Shown here: piece after piece, positions 23,191-31,964 of the stretch
How the letters are laid out: each line of letters opens with the position of its first letter
Numbering within the stretch: the stretch's first letter is position 1
NCBI GenBank assembly: GCA_040509755.1
Contig: JBEVKF010000004.1
Span: 1-47,375, forward strand
Direction: 5' to 3'
Length of the DNA: 47,375 bases
DNA from: JACVRW01 sp040509755
Lineage (GTDB): Bacteria > Actinomycetota > Thermoleophilia > Solirubrobacterales > Thermoleophilaceae
Notes under the pieces: model-generated
What the model was told of the DNA's origin: nothing
What the model saw: the letters and a program-made list of their open reading frames with translations, nothing else
The model's database searches: none
Position numbers and translations under genes: made by a program

Positions 23191-24702
23191 ATGTCCGTCT
23201 CCCCGTCCGAGGCCGGGCGGCGGCAAGCCCGCGCGACCCAGCAGGACACTCCCTACCTGGACGCCCTGCGCGCCTACGCCGCCCGTGACCCCGGTCGCTT
23301 TCACGTTCCCGGTCACAAGGGCGGGGCCGCCGCCGACCCGCGGCTGAGCGAGGCGGTTGGCGAGGCCGCGCTGGCGCTCGACATCCCGGCGCTCACCTGG
23401 GGCATCGACATGGGGGTGGAGCCCGCTCCGTTCTTCGAGGCTCAGCGGCTCGCCGCCGAGGCCTGGGGCGCCAAGCGCGCATGGTTCCTGGTCAACGGAG
23501 CCTCGCAGGGCAACCACGTCGCGCTGCTCACGCTGGCGCATCGCGGCAGCGAGGTCGTGACCCAGCGCAACGCGCACTCGAGCACGATCGACGCGCTCGT
23601 GATGTCCGGGCTGCGCCCAACATTCGTCGCGCCCGAGCTCGACCCCGAGCTGCACATCGCCCACTGCATGACTCCGCACTCGCTCGAGCGCGCGCTGGAG
23701 GCGACGCCCGGCGCCGTCGGCGCGACCGTGGTCTCGCCCACCTACTTCGGCGCAGTGGCCGACGTGGCCGCGCTCGCCGAGGTGGCGCACGCCCGCAACC
23801 TCCCGCTGGTTGTCGACGAGGCGTGGGGCGCGCACCTCGCCTTCCACCCGGACCTGCCGGCGCACGCCCTGTCGCTCGGCGCCGACCTCGTCATATCGAG
23901 CATCCACAAGGTCGTGGGCAGCCTCACCCAGTCAGCTCTGATTCACCTGGGCCACGGAAGCCTGCTCGACGAGGACGTGGTCGACCGTTGCGTCACGCTG
24001 CTCGAGTCGACCAGCCCAAACGCCCTCCTGAACGCGTCGCTCGACTCGGCGCGCCGCGCGGCGGTAATCGACGGAGAGGAGCTGCTCTCCGAGACGCTCA
24101 GCGGCCTGCGCGCCACGCGCCGCGCCGTCCGCGAGATCCCCGGCCTCGACGTGCTCGACGAGCGGCTCGCGGGGGCGCCCGGGGTGTACGACTACGACCC
24201 GCTGCGGCTTGCGGTTGACGTGCGCGGAACCGCGTGCAGCGGCTACGACCTGGCTCGCATGCTGCGCGAGCAGGACGACGTGCAGATGGAGCTCGCCGGC
24301 GAGAACGTGATTGTCGCGGTGTTCGGGATGAGCGAGGATGTGACCGCCGCGGGGGAGCGGCTCGTCGGTGCCCTGCGCCGCGTGGTCGAGACCGTGAGCG
24401 CCGCGCCGCCCGAGCAGGCCGGCGTGCTCTTTGCACCGCCGCCCCCATGGGGCGAGCTCGTGATGACGCCGCGCGAGGCCTTCCTCGGCCCGCAGGAGGT
24501 GGTGCCCGCGGCCGAGGCGGTCGGACGAGTGGCTGCGGAGTCGCTGGCCGCCTACCCGCCCGGGATCCCGAACGTCCTGCCCGGCGAGCGGCTCACCTCC
24601 GAGACGCTCCAATACGTCCAGCAGGCGCTCGACCATGGTGGCGCGCTGCGCGGCGCAAGCGACCGCAAGCTGCGCACCCTGCGCGTGGCGATCGAGCGCT
24701 AG
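23191..24702 (+). CDS. PLP-dependent Orn/Lys/Arg decarboxylase family protein
   Basis: A 503-residue fold-type I enzyme of the small SpeA/Cad-like group found in Gram-positives: RFHVPGHKGGAAADPRL is the family N-terminal motif, FLVNGASQGNHVALLTL binds the cofactor phosphate, VVDEAWGAHLAFHP carries the Asp that contacts the pyridine ring, and SSIHKVVGSLTQSA holds the Schiff-base Lys240. The C-terminal domain (PPPPWGELVMTPREAFLGPQE... AAYPPGIPNVLPGE) is standard. Probably arginine or lysine decarboxylase; the substrate is not fixed by sequence alone. Confidence 0.92.
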   Translation: MSVSPSEAGRRQARATQQDTPYLDALRAYAARDPGRFHVPGHKGGAAADPRLSEAVGEAALALDIPALTWGIDMGVEPAPFFEAQRLAAEAWGAKRAWFLVNGASQGNHVALLTLAHRGSEVVTQRNAHSSTIDALVMSGLRPTFVAPELDPELHIAHCMTPHSLERALEATPGAVGATVVSPTYFGAVADVAALAEVAHARNLPLVVDEAWGAHLAFHPDLPAHALSLGADLVISSIHKVVGSLTQSALIHLGHGSLLDEDVVDRCVTLLESTSPNALLNASLDSARRAAVIDGEELLSETLSGLRATRRAVREIPGLDVLDERLAGAPGVYDYDPLRLAVDVRGTACSGYDLARMLREQDDVQMELAGENVIVAVFGMSEDVTAAGERLVGALRRVVETVSAAPPEQAGVLFAPPPPWGELVMTPREAFLGPQEVVPAAEAVGRVAAESLAAYPPGIPNVLPGERLTSETLQYVQQALDHGGALRGASDRKLRTLRVAIER

Positions 24703-24712
24703 GCCCGCCCGC

Positions 24713-25600
24713 TCAGGCCACGCGCTCGCGGCGGATTGCCTGCATGAGGCAGTGCGCTCCGCCGCCGCCGAGGGTGAAGGCCGAAAGCTCCGGGTCATAG
24801 ACCGTGAGGCCGAGCGAGCGCAGGCGGTCGTTGAGCTCGCTGGACTCCGCCGTCGAGAGCACGCGATCGCCTCCGAGGCAGACGCCGTTGACGCCGAGCT
24901 TGAGGGCGGCGGCGAGCGTGACCGGGACTATCTCGACTCCCTTTTGCTCGAGCCACTTCACGAAGCCGGTCGAGGACTGCTCCACGCAGACGGCGGCGAG
25001 CTTCTCGCCCAGCATGCACGCCAGCACGTCGATATGCAGGAAGTGGGGTGGGATGCGCTCCACGCGCACCTCCCAGCCCTCGGCCTCGAGCCAGCCGGCG
25101 ACCTGGCGTGCGGCCTGTTCCTGGGTTCGCTCCTCGCCCGTCCCGATCGCGGCCACCCCGGGCTCGACGATCATGAAGTCGCCGCCCTCGAGCGAGCCGG
25201 CGGTGACCATGTTCTTGATCGGGATGCCCTGCGCGCCGTAGAAGCGGATGACGGGTGCGTACTCGCCGCGCCGCCACCACTGTGCGCACTGGGTGACGAT
25301 CGGCCCGTCGGGCACGTTGATGCTCGAGTCGCGTGCGAAGACCTGGTAGGGGAGGGCGGGGTCGTCCTCGAGAAAGTGGACGCGGACGCCGGTCTGTTCG
25401 TATACCGAGACCATCTCAGCGTGCTGGCGCAGCGCGTCCTCGCGGCTGAAGACGAGGCCCGAGTCGATCGTGGCGCGCGAGATCACGCTCGTGGGCAGCC
25501 AGCGGAAGGTGTCCGGTGGGCAGAGCAGGACGTCGAGCAGATGACCGTACTCCGAGTCCACTCCCCAGGCCGGCTCGACCACCTGCGCGCTAGCTTCCAT
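24713..25600 (-). CDS. Arginine deiminase/dimethylargininase-fold hydrolase
   Basis: A 295-residue pentein-fold enzyme: PYQVFARDSSINVPDGPIVTQ carries the substrate-binding Asp/Arg segment, GSLEGGDFMIVEPGVAAIG the conserved Glu-Gly-Gly-Asp, PPHFLHIDVLACML the catalytic His, and GGGGAHCLMQAIRRE the nucleophilic Cys (about residue 284). Members hydrolyse arginine or methylated arginine to citrulline, or act as amidinotransferases. It converges on the Orn/Lys/Arg decarboxylase with 10 nt between the stops, so both may act on arginine-related compounds. GGAGAC lies 8 nt before the ATG. Confidence 0.88.
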   Translation of the reverse strand: MEASAQVVEPAWGVDSEYGHLLDVLLCPPDTFRWLPTSVISRATIDSGLVFSREDALRQHAEMVSVYEQTGVRVHFLEDDPALPYQVFARDSSINVPDGPIVTQCAQWWRRGEYAPVIRFYGAQGIPIKNMVTAGSLEGGDFMIVEPGVAAIGTGEERTQEQAARQVAGWLEAEGWEVRVERIPPHFLHIDVLACMLGEKLAAVCVEQSSTGFVKWLEQKGVEIVPVTLAAALKLGVNGVCLGGDRVLSTAESSELNDRLRSLGLTVYDPELSAFTLGGGGAHCLMQAIRRERVA

Positions 25601-25638
25601 TCCCGAATGTCTCCTCTGCTTGTGGGCGGCACGATTCT

Positions 25639-25914
25639 ATGAGCGAGACCGCTCGCACCCACGTTGTGGTGCATGGACAGGTACAGGGTGTCTTCTTCCG
25701 GGACACGACCCGCCGCGAGGCACTCGCCCGGGGGGTGTCGGGCTGGGTGTGCAATCGCCGCGACGGCGCGGTCGAGGCGGTGTTCGAAGGCGAGCCCGGC
25801 GCGGTGCGGCGGCTCGTGGAGTTCTGCGAGCGAGGCCCGCGGGGCGCGAGCGTCGAGCGCGTGGAGACAGCGGACGAGGACCCGGAGGGGCTGAGCGGCT
25901 TCGACGTGCGTTGA
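25639..25914 (+). CDS. acyP: Acylphosphatase
   Basis: A 91-residue acylphosphatase: VHGQVQGVFFRDTTRREA contains the phosphate-binding loop with catalytic Arg21, and VSGWVCNRRDGAVEAVFEGE the catalytic Asn. It hydrolyses carboxyl-phosphate bonds such as acetyl phosphate. Divergent from the pentein gene with only 38 nt between starts; followed by an intrinsic terminator. Confidence 0.95.
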   Translation: MSETARTHVVVHGQVQGVFFRDTTRREALARGVSGWVCNRRDGAVEAVFEGEPGAVRRLVEFCERGPRGASVERVETADEDPEGLSGFDVR

Positions 25915-25926
25915 GCCGGCCGCGCC

Positions 25927-25951
25927 GGGGGCGGTGCCCTCCGCCTCTTTT
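25927..25951 (+). terminator. Intrinsic terminator after acyP
   Basis: An eight-pair stem with two G-T pairs (arms 25927-25934 and 25941-25948, 6-nt loop TGCCCT) runs into TCTTTT at 25946-25951. It is 12 nt after the acyP stop and is the most canonical rho-independent terminator in the window. Confidence 0.7.
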
Positions 25952-25996
25952 CGCAGACTTGTAACCCTCGGCACCCACGCTTAACGCGGCCCCTCG

Positions 25997-26002
25997 TAGC
26001 GT
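25997..26002 (+). promoter_or_regulatory. -10 element of comEA
   Basis: TAGCGT, 7 nt before the ATG at 26010. It would start the comEA-comEC transcript at the start codon. Confidence 0.5.
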
Positions 26003-26009
26003 CGCATCC

Positions 26010-26624
26010 ATGGCTGAGCGTTCGGTGAGCAGGGTTGCGACTTGGGTCCTCACGGCGGCCGTCATCGCCTTCGCCCTCTGGCGGATGACCGGGTGGGGCC
26101 ACGGGGACGCCGAGGGCTCGCCGGTCCGGTTCGATCGCTCGCCGGCGCCGCCGGGCGCGCCTCCGGGCGAACCTGGCGGCACCGCCCGCAAGGCAGTCGT
26201 CTTCGTCCATGTCGCGGGCGCGGTGCGAAGACCCGGGTTGGTGCGCGTGCCGAGTGGCTCGCGCGCCGCCGCCGCCGTTGATCGTGCCGGCGGGGCGACC
26301 CGTCGTGCCGACCTGGCGGGCGTGAACCTGGCTGCTCGGGTCGAGGACGGCCAGCAGGTGATCGTCCCGGTCCGGGTTGGCGCGCTCGGAGCCGGTGCGA
26401 CCCCGGATGGGGAACCCGGCGCTCCCGGAGTGCCGAGGCTCAGCCTGGGCACGGCGACGGTGGATCAGCTCGACGAGCTGGACGGCATCGGTCCGACGCT
26501 CGCGGAGCGGATCGTCGCGTACCGGACCGAGAACGGAGGATTCCGATCGATAGAGGAGCTACGCGAGGTCGAGGGGATCGGCGAAAAGCGCTTCGAGAGC
26601 CTGCGCGAAGCGGTGCAGCCGTGA
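26010..26624 (+). CDS. comEA: ComEA-type competence DNA receptor
   Basis: A 204-residue protein with an N-terminal membrane anchor (ATWVLTAAVIAFALWRM), a Pro/Gly-rich linker, an SLBB domain (VVFVHVAGAVRRPGLVRVPSG... QQVIVPV, about 67-128) and a C-terminal double helix-hairpin-helix DNA-binding domain (DELDGIGPTLAERIVAYR and EVEGIGEKRFESL). It binds incoming double-stranded DNA outside the membrane. comEC follows directly. Confidence 0.95.
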   Translation: MAERSVSRVATWVLTAAVIAFALWRMTGWGHGDAEGSPVRFDRSPAPPGAPPGEPGGTARKAVVFVHVAGAVRRPGLVRVPSGSRAAAAVDRAGGATRRADLAGVNLAARVEDGQQVIVPVRVGALGAGATPDGEPGAPGVPRLSLGTATVDQLDELDGIGPTLAERIVAYRTENGGFRSIEELREVEGIGEKRFESLREAVQP

Positions 26625-26625
26625 G

Positions 26626-29127
26626 ATGGACGAAAGCGCCGGCCAGAGCAAGCCCGGTGGGCCGGCTGCCACCCATAGCGACGTCGGCGCGTCGCTTGCC
26701 ACTCGCGCCGGTTTCCCCTCGCCCGGCGACCGGCCGTTCCATGTCGCGATCGCCGCCCTGGCATTTGGGCTGGCGCTCGCCGAGGCGGGGCCGGAGCTCG
26801 CGCTGGCGGCTGCCGGCGGCCTCGGGGCTCTCGTGCTCTTCCTCGGGGCGCCGCGGCAGAGGGCGCCGCGACTCGGCGCGATCGCCGCCGCGCTGGTGCT
26901 CGCGGGCGCGGCCATTGGCGAGCTGAGGGTCCATGCGATCGACGGCCCCGCGGGTCGAGTGAGAGACTGGGAGGCCGTCGATCTTCGCGGCCAGCTGCTC
27001 ACCGCTCCGCGCCCAGGCCAGTTCGGCTCCTCCGCGGAGATTGCGGTGGTGGGCGGCCGCCTGCACGGGGCGCGGCTGCTGCTGCGGATCGCGCGCTGGG
27101 CGCCGCTGCCGGCTTCGGCCGGGCCCGGGTCGGAGCTCGCGCTCGAGGGCCGATTGTCCGCGCTTGGGAAGCGTCCCGGCGACGAGCCAGGCGGCTTCGA
27201 CTTCGCCGCCCATCTGCGGCGGCGCGGTATCGCGGGCGAGCTCATGCTCGAGCGCGCGCGGCTCACGGGGGCTCGGCGCGGAGGAGTGGCCGGCCTGCTC
27301 GATCGTGCTCGCTCGCGCGCCGAGCGAGCGGTCGGCGCCGGAATGGCGCCGGATCACGCGGCGCTGCTGCGCGGCATGGTGCTCGGCCAGGACGAGCGGA
27401 TCGGCGAGGGCGTCCGGGAGGACTTTCGCGCCAGCGGCTTGGCACATCTGCTCGCGGTGTCGGGCCAGAATGTGATGTTGCTCGTGGCGCTGGCGCTGCC
27501 CTTCCTCGTGCTTGCGGGTGTCGGGCTGCGCATGCGGCTGGCGGTTCTCGCCGGCCTGATCGCGCTCTACATCCCGCTGGCCGGAGCCGGCCCCTCGCTG
27601 CAGCGGGCCGGGGTGATGGGGCTGGCCGGGATCGCCGCGATGGCGGCGTCGCGCCCCGCCTCGCGCTCGTATGCCCTGCTGCTGGCGGCAGCCGCCACGC
27701 TCGCTTGGAATCCGCGCGCATGGGCCGACCCCGGCTGGCAGCTCTCGTTCGTCGCTGTTGCTGGCATCCTCGCGCTCGGTCTCCCGCTGCAGCGCGTCCT
27801 GCGCCGCGCGGCAGACGAGCTGCTGCCCTCGAGCTCGCGGGCGGTGCGAGTCGTCGCCGCGGGGCTGGCGGACGGCGTGGCCGTCACGGTTGCCGCGACC
27901 GTCGCGACCGCGCCGCTGCTCGGACACCACTTCGGCAAGGTCTCGCTGGCGTCGCTGCCCGCGAACCTGCTCGCCCTGCCCGCGGTGGCTCCGGCCATGT
28001 GGCTCGGGATGCTCAAGGCGGCCGTCGGGCAGGCGGGCGGCGCGGGCGAGCCTGCAGCCCAGGCGATCGGCGCGCTCGCGTCGCCCGCGGTTGGCTACAT
28101 CTCGCGCCTGGCGGAGCTCTTTGCCGATCTGCCCGGCGGCCAGGTGGGGCTTCCGCTGGGCTCGCGCGCCGCCGTCGGCGCGGCCTACGGAGCGCTGGCG
28201 CTCGCGGCGCTCGGGCTACGCCGTGCGGCGCGTCCGCTCTCGCCGCACGCCCTCGCTGCCGCCGCGCACTGGCGCCACCTTCCTCGCGGGCGGCGGCTCG
28301 CCCTCGCCGGCGCCCTCGTCGCGCTCGCGGCGGTCGGCGCCGGCTCGGCGCTCGGCCCGCCCGGCCCGCCGGACCAGCTCACCGTTCGCTTTCTCGACGT
28401 CGGCCAGGGAGACGCCACGCTGATCCAGCACCCCGACGGCACGACCGTCCTCTTCGACGGGGGACCTCCCGAGGCCGGCGTGGCCCGGCTGCTGCGCCGG
28501 GCAGGCGTGCAGCGTCTCGCGCTGGTTGTGGCCACGCATCCGTCGCGCGACCACCAAGGCGGCCTGGTGGAGGTTCTGCGGCGGTTTCCCGTCGATGCTC
28601 TTCTCGACGGCGGCGACCGGACGCGCGACGCCGGCTTTCGAGCCGTGCTGCGCGAAGCCGCCGCGCGGGGCGTCCGGCGCATCCGCGCGACAGCCCCGCT
28701 TGGCATCGCGCTCGCCGGCGGGCGGCTGCGGATCCGGGTCCTCTCCCCGGCGCCGCGCCCGCCCGGCCCGCCGCCGGAGGACCCGAACCCGCGTGCCGTG
28801 GTCGCGCTCGTGAGCGCCGGAGATTTCGACCTGCTTCTTTCGGCCGACGCCGAGAGCGAGGCGCTGCTCCCACTCGACCTGCCCGACGTCGAGGCCATGA
28901 AGGTGCCCCACCACGGCAGCTCCGACCCGGGCCTGGCCGAGGTGCTCGAGCGCACCGACCCCGAGCTGGCCGCGATCGAGGTCGGCGCGAACACCTACGG
29001 CCATCCGACTCCCTCGACGCTCGCCGCGCTCGCACGCGCCCACGTGAAGACCTTTCGCACCGACCGCCACGGGACGGTGACGCTGAGCGTTCTCCCTAAG
29101 GGAGCGCGGGTGGACACCGAGCGCTGA
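26626..29127 (+). CDS. comEC: ComEC/Rec2 DNA-uptake channel with metallo-beta-lactamase domain
   Basis: An 833-residue protein in the usual three parts: N-terminal helices with an OB-like exterior domain, the competence membrane domain (GLAHLLAVSGQNVMLLVALALP and the GAGPSLQRAGVMG segment), and a C-terminal metallo-beta-lactamase domain from about 585 with FLDVGQGDATLIQHPDG, ATHPSRDHQGGLVEVL and MKVPHHGSSDPGL. It carries single-stranded DNA across the inner membrane; the lactamase domain probably degrades one strand. Starts 1 nt after comEA, so cotranscribed. Confidence 0.95.
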   Translation: MDESAGQSKPGGPAATHSDVGASLATRAGFPSPGDRPFHVAIAALAFGLALAEAGPELALAAAGGLGALVLFLGAPRQRAPRLGAIAAALVLAGAAIGELRVHAIDGPAGRVRDWEAVDLRGQLLTAPRPGQFGSSAEIAVVGGRLHGARLLLRIARWAPLPASAGPGSELALEGRLSALGKRPGDEPGGFDFAAHLRRRGIAGELMLERARLTGARRGGVAGLLDRARSRAERAVGAGMAPDHAALLRGMVLGQDERIGEGVREDFRASGLAHLLAVSGQNVMLLVALALPFLVLAGVGLRMRLAVLAGLIALYIPLAGAGPSLQRAGVMGLAGIAAMAASRPASRSYALLLAAAATLAWNPRAWADPGWQLSFVAVAGILALGLPLQRVLRRAADELLPSSSRAVRVVAAGLADGVAVTVAATVATAPLLGHHFGKVSLASLPANLLALPAVAPAMWLGMLKAAVGQAGGAGEPAAQAIGALASPAVGYISRLAELFADLPGGQVGLPLGSRAAVGAAYGALALAALGLRRAARPLSPHALAAAAHWRHLPRGRRLALAGALVALAAVGAGSALGPPGPPDQLTVRFLDVGQGDATLIQHPDGTTVLFDGGPPEAGVARLLRRAGVQRLALVVATHPSRDHQGGLVEVLRRFPVDALLDGGDRTRDAGFRAVLREAAARGVRRIRATAPLGIALAGGRLRIRVLSPAPRPPGPPPEDPNPRAVVALVSAGDFDLLLSADAESEALLPLDLPDVEAMKVPHHGSSDPGLAEVLERTDPELAAIEVGANTYGHPTPSTLAALARAHVKTFRTDRHGTVTLSVLPKGARVDTER

Positions 29128-29181
29128 GAATTGCTGCGCTCCCTGCCCACGGCGGAGACTCGACCCCGCCGCTCGCCCACC

Positions 29182-29187
29182 TAGACT
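29182..29187 (+). promoter_or_regulatory. -10 element of holA
   Basis: TAGACT, 8 nt before the GTG at 29196. It gives holA its own promoter despite following comEC by 68 nt. Confidence 0.5.
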
Positions 29188-29195
29188 GGCGCACC

Positions 29196-30158
29196 GTGTC
29201 CGAGTTCAAGCCCGCCTACCTCGTCTGCGGCGACGACGACGCCAAGATCGATTCCTGGCGCGGGCGCGTTCGCCGCCGCGCAGAGGAGGAGCGCGGACCC
29301 GGCGGGCTTGAGACCTTTGACGCCGGCTCGAGCCAACCCGACGAGGTCGCGGCGGCGCTGCTGGCGTTGACCTTCGACCCCGGCACGCGCTATGTGCTGG
29401 TGGACGACGCCGGCGCCTGGAAGGCCTCCGAACTGGCTCCGCTCGAGGCGGTCCTGGGTGAGATGCCACCCGACACTGTGCTCGTGACCATCGTCCGAGG
29501 CAAGGCCCTCAAGCAGCTCTGCAAGGCGATCGAGGGCGCCGGAGGAGAGGTTCGCGAGTACGCGGCGCCCAAGCAGTGGGAGCTTCCCAAGTGGGTGACC
29601 GAACGCGGGCGCGAGCTCGGGCTCCAGATCGACCAGGAGTCCGCCAAGGAGCTGGTGGCGCTGGTGGGAGCGGGCCAGCAGCGGCTGTCGCGCGAGCTGG
29701 AGAAGCTCGCCTTGGCGCTGCACCCCCGCACCAACGTGAGTACGGCCGATATCGATGCGCTGGCGGCCCGCGACGCGTCTCCTCAGGTCTACGACCTGGC
29801 CGACGCCTTGGTCGCCGGCGACCTGCGCTCATCGTTCGCGCTGGCCGAGCAGCTCGAGGCCCACGGCGAGCGCCCGGGGCGGCTCCTGTTCCCGGTGGTG
29901 CGCAGGCTGCGCGAGGTCCACCGCGCGGCCGCCCTGCTCGACTCCGGGATGCCCGACGTCAAGGTTGCGGAGTCTCTGAAGGCCCCGCCCTGGCTGGCGA
30001 AGAAGACCGTCGCGCGCGCCAAGAAGGCCGACCGCGCCGCGCTCGAGCGCGCGATCTGCGCCTTCGCCGACCTGGAGATCGACCTGCGCGGCGGAGGCGC
30101 AGTGTCCCTCGACGAGGACACCGCGTTCTCGCTCGCGCTGGCAAAGGCGACCGCCTGA
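29196..30158 (+). CDS. holA: DNA polymerase III subunit delta
   Basis: A 320-residue HolA: FKPAYLVCGDDDAKIDSWRGRVRRR opens the AAA-like domain I, domain II includes ELVALVGAGQQRLSRELEKLALAL, and the C-terminal collar helices (LFPVVRRLREVHRAAALLDSG... APPWLAKKTVARAKK) are typical. It opens the sliding clamp in the clamp loader. The comEC-holA adjacency is widespread, and rpsT is commonly its next neighbour; here an accessory island separates them. Confidence 0.94.
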   Translation: MSEFKPAYLVCGDDDAKIDSWRGRVRRRAEEERGPGGLETFDAGSSQPDEVAAALLALTFDPGTRYVLVDDAGAWKASELAPLEAVLGEMPPDTVLVTIVRGKALKQLCKAIEGAGGEVREYAAPKQWELPKWVTERGRELGLQIDQESAKELVALVGAGQQRLSRELEKLALALHPRTNVSTADIDALAARDASPQVYDLADALVAGDLRSSFALAEQLEAHGERPGRLLFPVVRRLREVHRAAALLDSGMPDVKVAESLKAPPWLAKKTVARAKKADRAALERAICAFADLEIDLRGGGAVSLDEDTAFSLALAKATA

Positions 30159-30201
30159 GGCTGACCGTATTGATCCTGTAGTCGTTGTGGGGCCGGGGGG
30201 T

Positions 30202-30684
30202 TCAGCCAACATGCAGGGCGCCGCAGAGCGCTGCCGCCGCGCCCAGTGCCGCCGCGGCCCGCACGTGGTTCCACGCTGTCCATTCGGACAGGTAGCGCTT
30301 CCAGTAGTGGGCGCCGTCCGGGCTCTCCGGGCCGACCTCGGCGAGCGCGTTGTTGCGCGGCACGTGGAAGCCGATCGTCAGCCCGATCGGGCCGAGCAGA
30401 TAGGCCGCGCCGCCGCCAACCAGGTAGGGCCCGTACGACTCATCCCACGCCGCGACGCCGGTCACGATTGCGGCCAGGCATGCGAGCGCCGTCCCGAACA
30501 ACACCGACATGAACGCCGGGGTGACCGCCGTGACGTTGATCGACTGCATCGCGGCGACGCCCTGCGCCGCCGGAAGGCGACTCAGGCCATTCATGATGAA
30601 CCCCGAGAAGGCGAAGAACACCCCCGCGTTGAGGCCGCAGCCGAGCGCGGTGACCAACGTCAGCGCGACCAGGAGATCGCTCAT
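30202..30684 (-). CDS. DUF1772/anthrone-oxygenase-like membrane protein
   Basis: A 160-residue protein with four helices: LLVALTLVTALGCGLNAGVFFAFSGFIM at the N terminus is the DUF1772 signature, LFGTALACLAAIVTGVAAW and YLVGGGAAYLLGPIGLTIGFHVPRNNALAEV (with the conserved HVPxNxAL motif) follow, and WTAWNHVRAAAALGAAAAL ends it. Some relatives act in anthrone oxidation; most are uncharacterised. GAGGAGG precedes the ATG at 30684. It lies 10 nt after the NmrA-like gene and is coupled to it. Confidence 0.88.
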   Translation of the reverse strand: MSDLLVALTLVTALGCGLNAGVFFAFSGFIMNGLSRLPAAQGVAAMQSINVTAVTPAFMSVLFGTALACLAAIVTGVAAWDESYGPYLVGGGAAYLLGPIGLTIGFHVPRNNALAEVGPESPDGAHYWKRYLSEWTAWNHVRAAAALGAAAALCGALHVG

Positions 30685-30694
30685 CGTTGCCTCC

Positions 30695-31552
30695 TCAGGC
30701 AGCGACCGCCGACGGGTTCCAGACGCCGGTGGCGGCCGTCTCCCGGGCGTAGTCGCCGAAGTCGCGTGCCTCTCGGCCGAGGGCGCGTTGGACGCCGTCG
30801 GTCCGGTAGGCGTTCTTGCCGAGGACCTCGCCGAACAGGTAGGTGAGCAAGCCCACGAGCTCGGGCGGCGCCCCGTGCTCGGCCGCCGCAACGGCGTAGT
30901 CCTCCACCGGGATCGACGCGTAGCGAATCTCCCGGCCCGCGACGCCGGCGATCTCGGCGACCGCCTCCGCGAAGGTGAGCAACCGCGGGCCGGTGAGCTC
31001 GTAGAGCGCGCCGATGTGTCTGTCATCGGTCAGCGCCGCCACGGCGACGTCGGCGTTGTCGTGGGCGTCGACGAACGGCTCGGCCTCGTCGCCGGCCGGC
31101 AAAACGACCTCGCCGCCGCGGATCGGCTCCACGAGGTAGTCCTCGCTGAAGTTCTGCATGAACCATGCGCAGCGCACGATCGTCAGGTCGGCGCCCGTGT
31201 CCTGCACGGCGCGCTCGGCGCGCTGCGCCTCCTCCTCGCCGCGGCCGGACAGCAGCACGAGCCGCCGGATCCCCTGCTCCATGGCGAGCTCCGCGAACGA
31301 GCGCACGGCGGCCGGGGCGCCCGGGACGGCGAGGTCGGGGTAGTACGAGATGTACGCCGACGCCACGCCTCGCAGGGCGGGCGCCCACGTCGACCGGTCC
31401 TGCCAGTCGAACGACGGGTCACCCGATCGCGACCCGACCCGCGTCTGGATGCCGCGCGCGGTGAGCCGCTCGACCACCCGGCGGCCGGTCTTGCCGGTCC
31501 CGCCAAGGACCAGGACGGGCCTGTCGTGGTTGGTGTCACTCGTCATCGTCAT
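30695..31552 (-). CDS. NmrA-like NAD(P)H-binding reductase
   Basis: A 285-residue atypical SDR: VLVLGGTGKTGRRVVERLTARG is the dinucleotide-binding loop, YISYYPDLAVPGAPAAVRSFAE and VRCAWFMQNFSEDYLVEPIRGG are standard for the NmrA/azoreductase-like group, and YELTGPRLLTFAEAVAEIAG marks the C-terminal half. GGAGA lies before the ATG at 31552, which gives the correct N terminus; the open frame continues upstream by chance. It probably uses NADPH; substrate unknown. First intact gene of a two-gene operon with the DUF1772 gene. Confidence 0.9.
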   Translation of the reverse strand: MTMTSDTNHDRPVLVLGGTGKTGRRVVERLTARGIQTRVGSRSGDPSFDWQDRSTWAPALRGVASAYISYYPDLAVPGAPAAVRSFAELAMEQGIRRLVLLSGRGEEEAQRAERAVQDTGADLTIVRCAWFMQNFSEDYLVEPIRGGEVVLPAGDEAEPFVDAHDNADVAVAALTDDRHIGALYELTGPRLLTFAEAVAEIAGVAGREIRYASIPVEDYAVAAAEHGAPPELVGLLTYLFGEVLGKNAYRTDGVQRALGREARDFGDYARETAATGVWNPSAVAA

Positions 31553-31620
31553 GTGCTTCTCCTTTGTCGATTCATTCGCTCTGAGCTCCGGCCGGGCAAC
31601 CGCCAGACCTCGAGCTAGGG

Positions 31621-31883
31621 CTACTGCGGCCGATATCCGAGCAGCCGCCCCAGCCTTGCCAGGGTCCCGAAGATCACCTTCTGGACAGCCAGCGGCGGCC
31701 GGGCCAGGTAGATCTGGTCCTCGAAGTGGCGCAGGGATGAACGTGGTCCGGGCCTGTGGTCCAGCCGGGATCGCCGACCCAATCGACCTGGAGACGCTCC
31801 CCACGTGTGTCCTCGGCTGTCTTGCGGAACACCGTGCGCAAGCCGGTGACAGGGTTTACGAGCTCGTCGCCTTCTCTAGCCAT
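31621..31883 (-). pseudogene. Cupin-like gene remnant with internal deletion
   Basis: From the ATG at 31883 (AGGAGGA 7 nt upstream) the frame reads MAREGDELVNPVTGLRTVF and WVGDPGWTTGPDHVHP, the start of a cupin. It then loses frame at about 31735. In the next frame the family C terminus appears: LRHFEDQIYLARPPLAVQKV, then an LARLGRLLGY-type end with stop at 31621-31623. The central barrel (roughly 60-80 residues) is missing. Good ribosome binding site and conserved ends show recent decay by deletion. It precedes the NmrA-like gene and probably once headed that operon. Confidence 0.75.
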
Positions 31884-31948
31884 GCGCTGTCCTCCTGTGC
31901 TGTTCGCAGTCAACGCAACGACCGTACGACCGGGGGCGCGGCGCCACG

Positions 31949-31964
31949 TCGGGGAGCTCCCCGA
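31949..31964. repeat. Perfect 16-bp palindrome
   Basis: TCGGGGAGCTCCCCGA reads the same on both strands with no loop. It lies between the end of the LuxR-family gene and the start of the cupin remnant. A partial third copy of the half site (AGCTCCC, 31968-31974) follows. The symmetry suits a dimeric DNA-binding protein better than a terminator; it might be an operator for the decayed cupin/NmrA operon. Confidence 0.45.

Noticed and set aside
30159..30207. GGCTGA...TCAGCC inverted repeat after holA as a terminator
   Set aside because: Six-base arms are 37 nt apart with no T tract, so a stable hairpin is unlikely.
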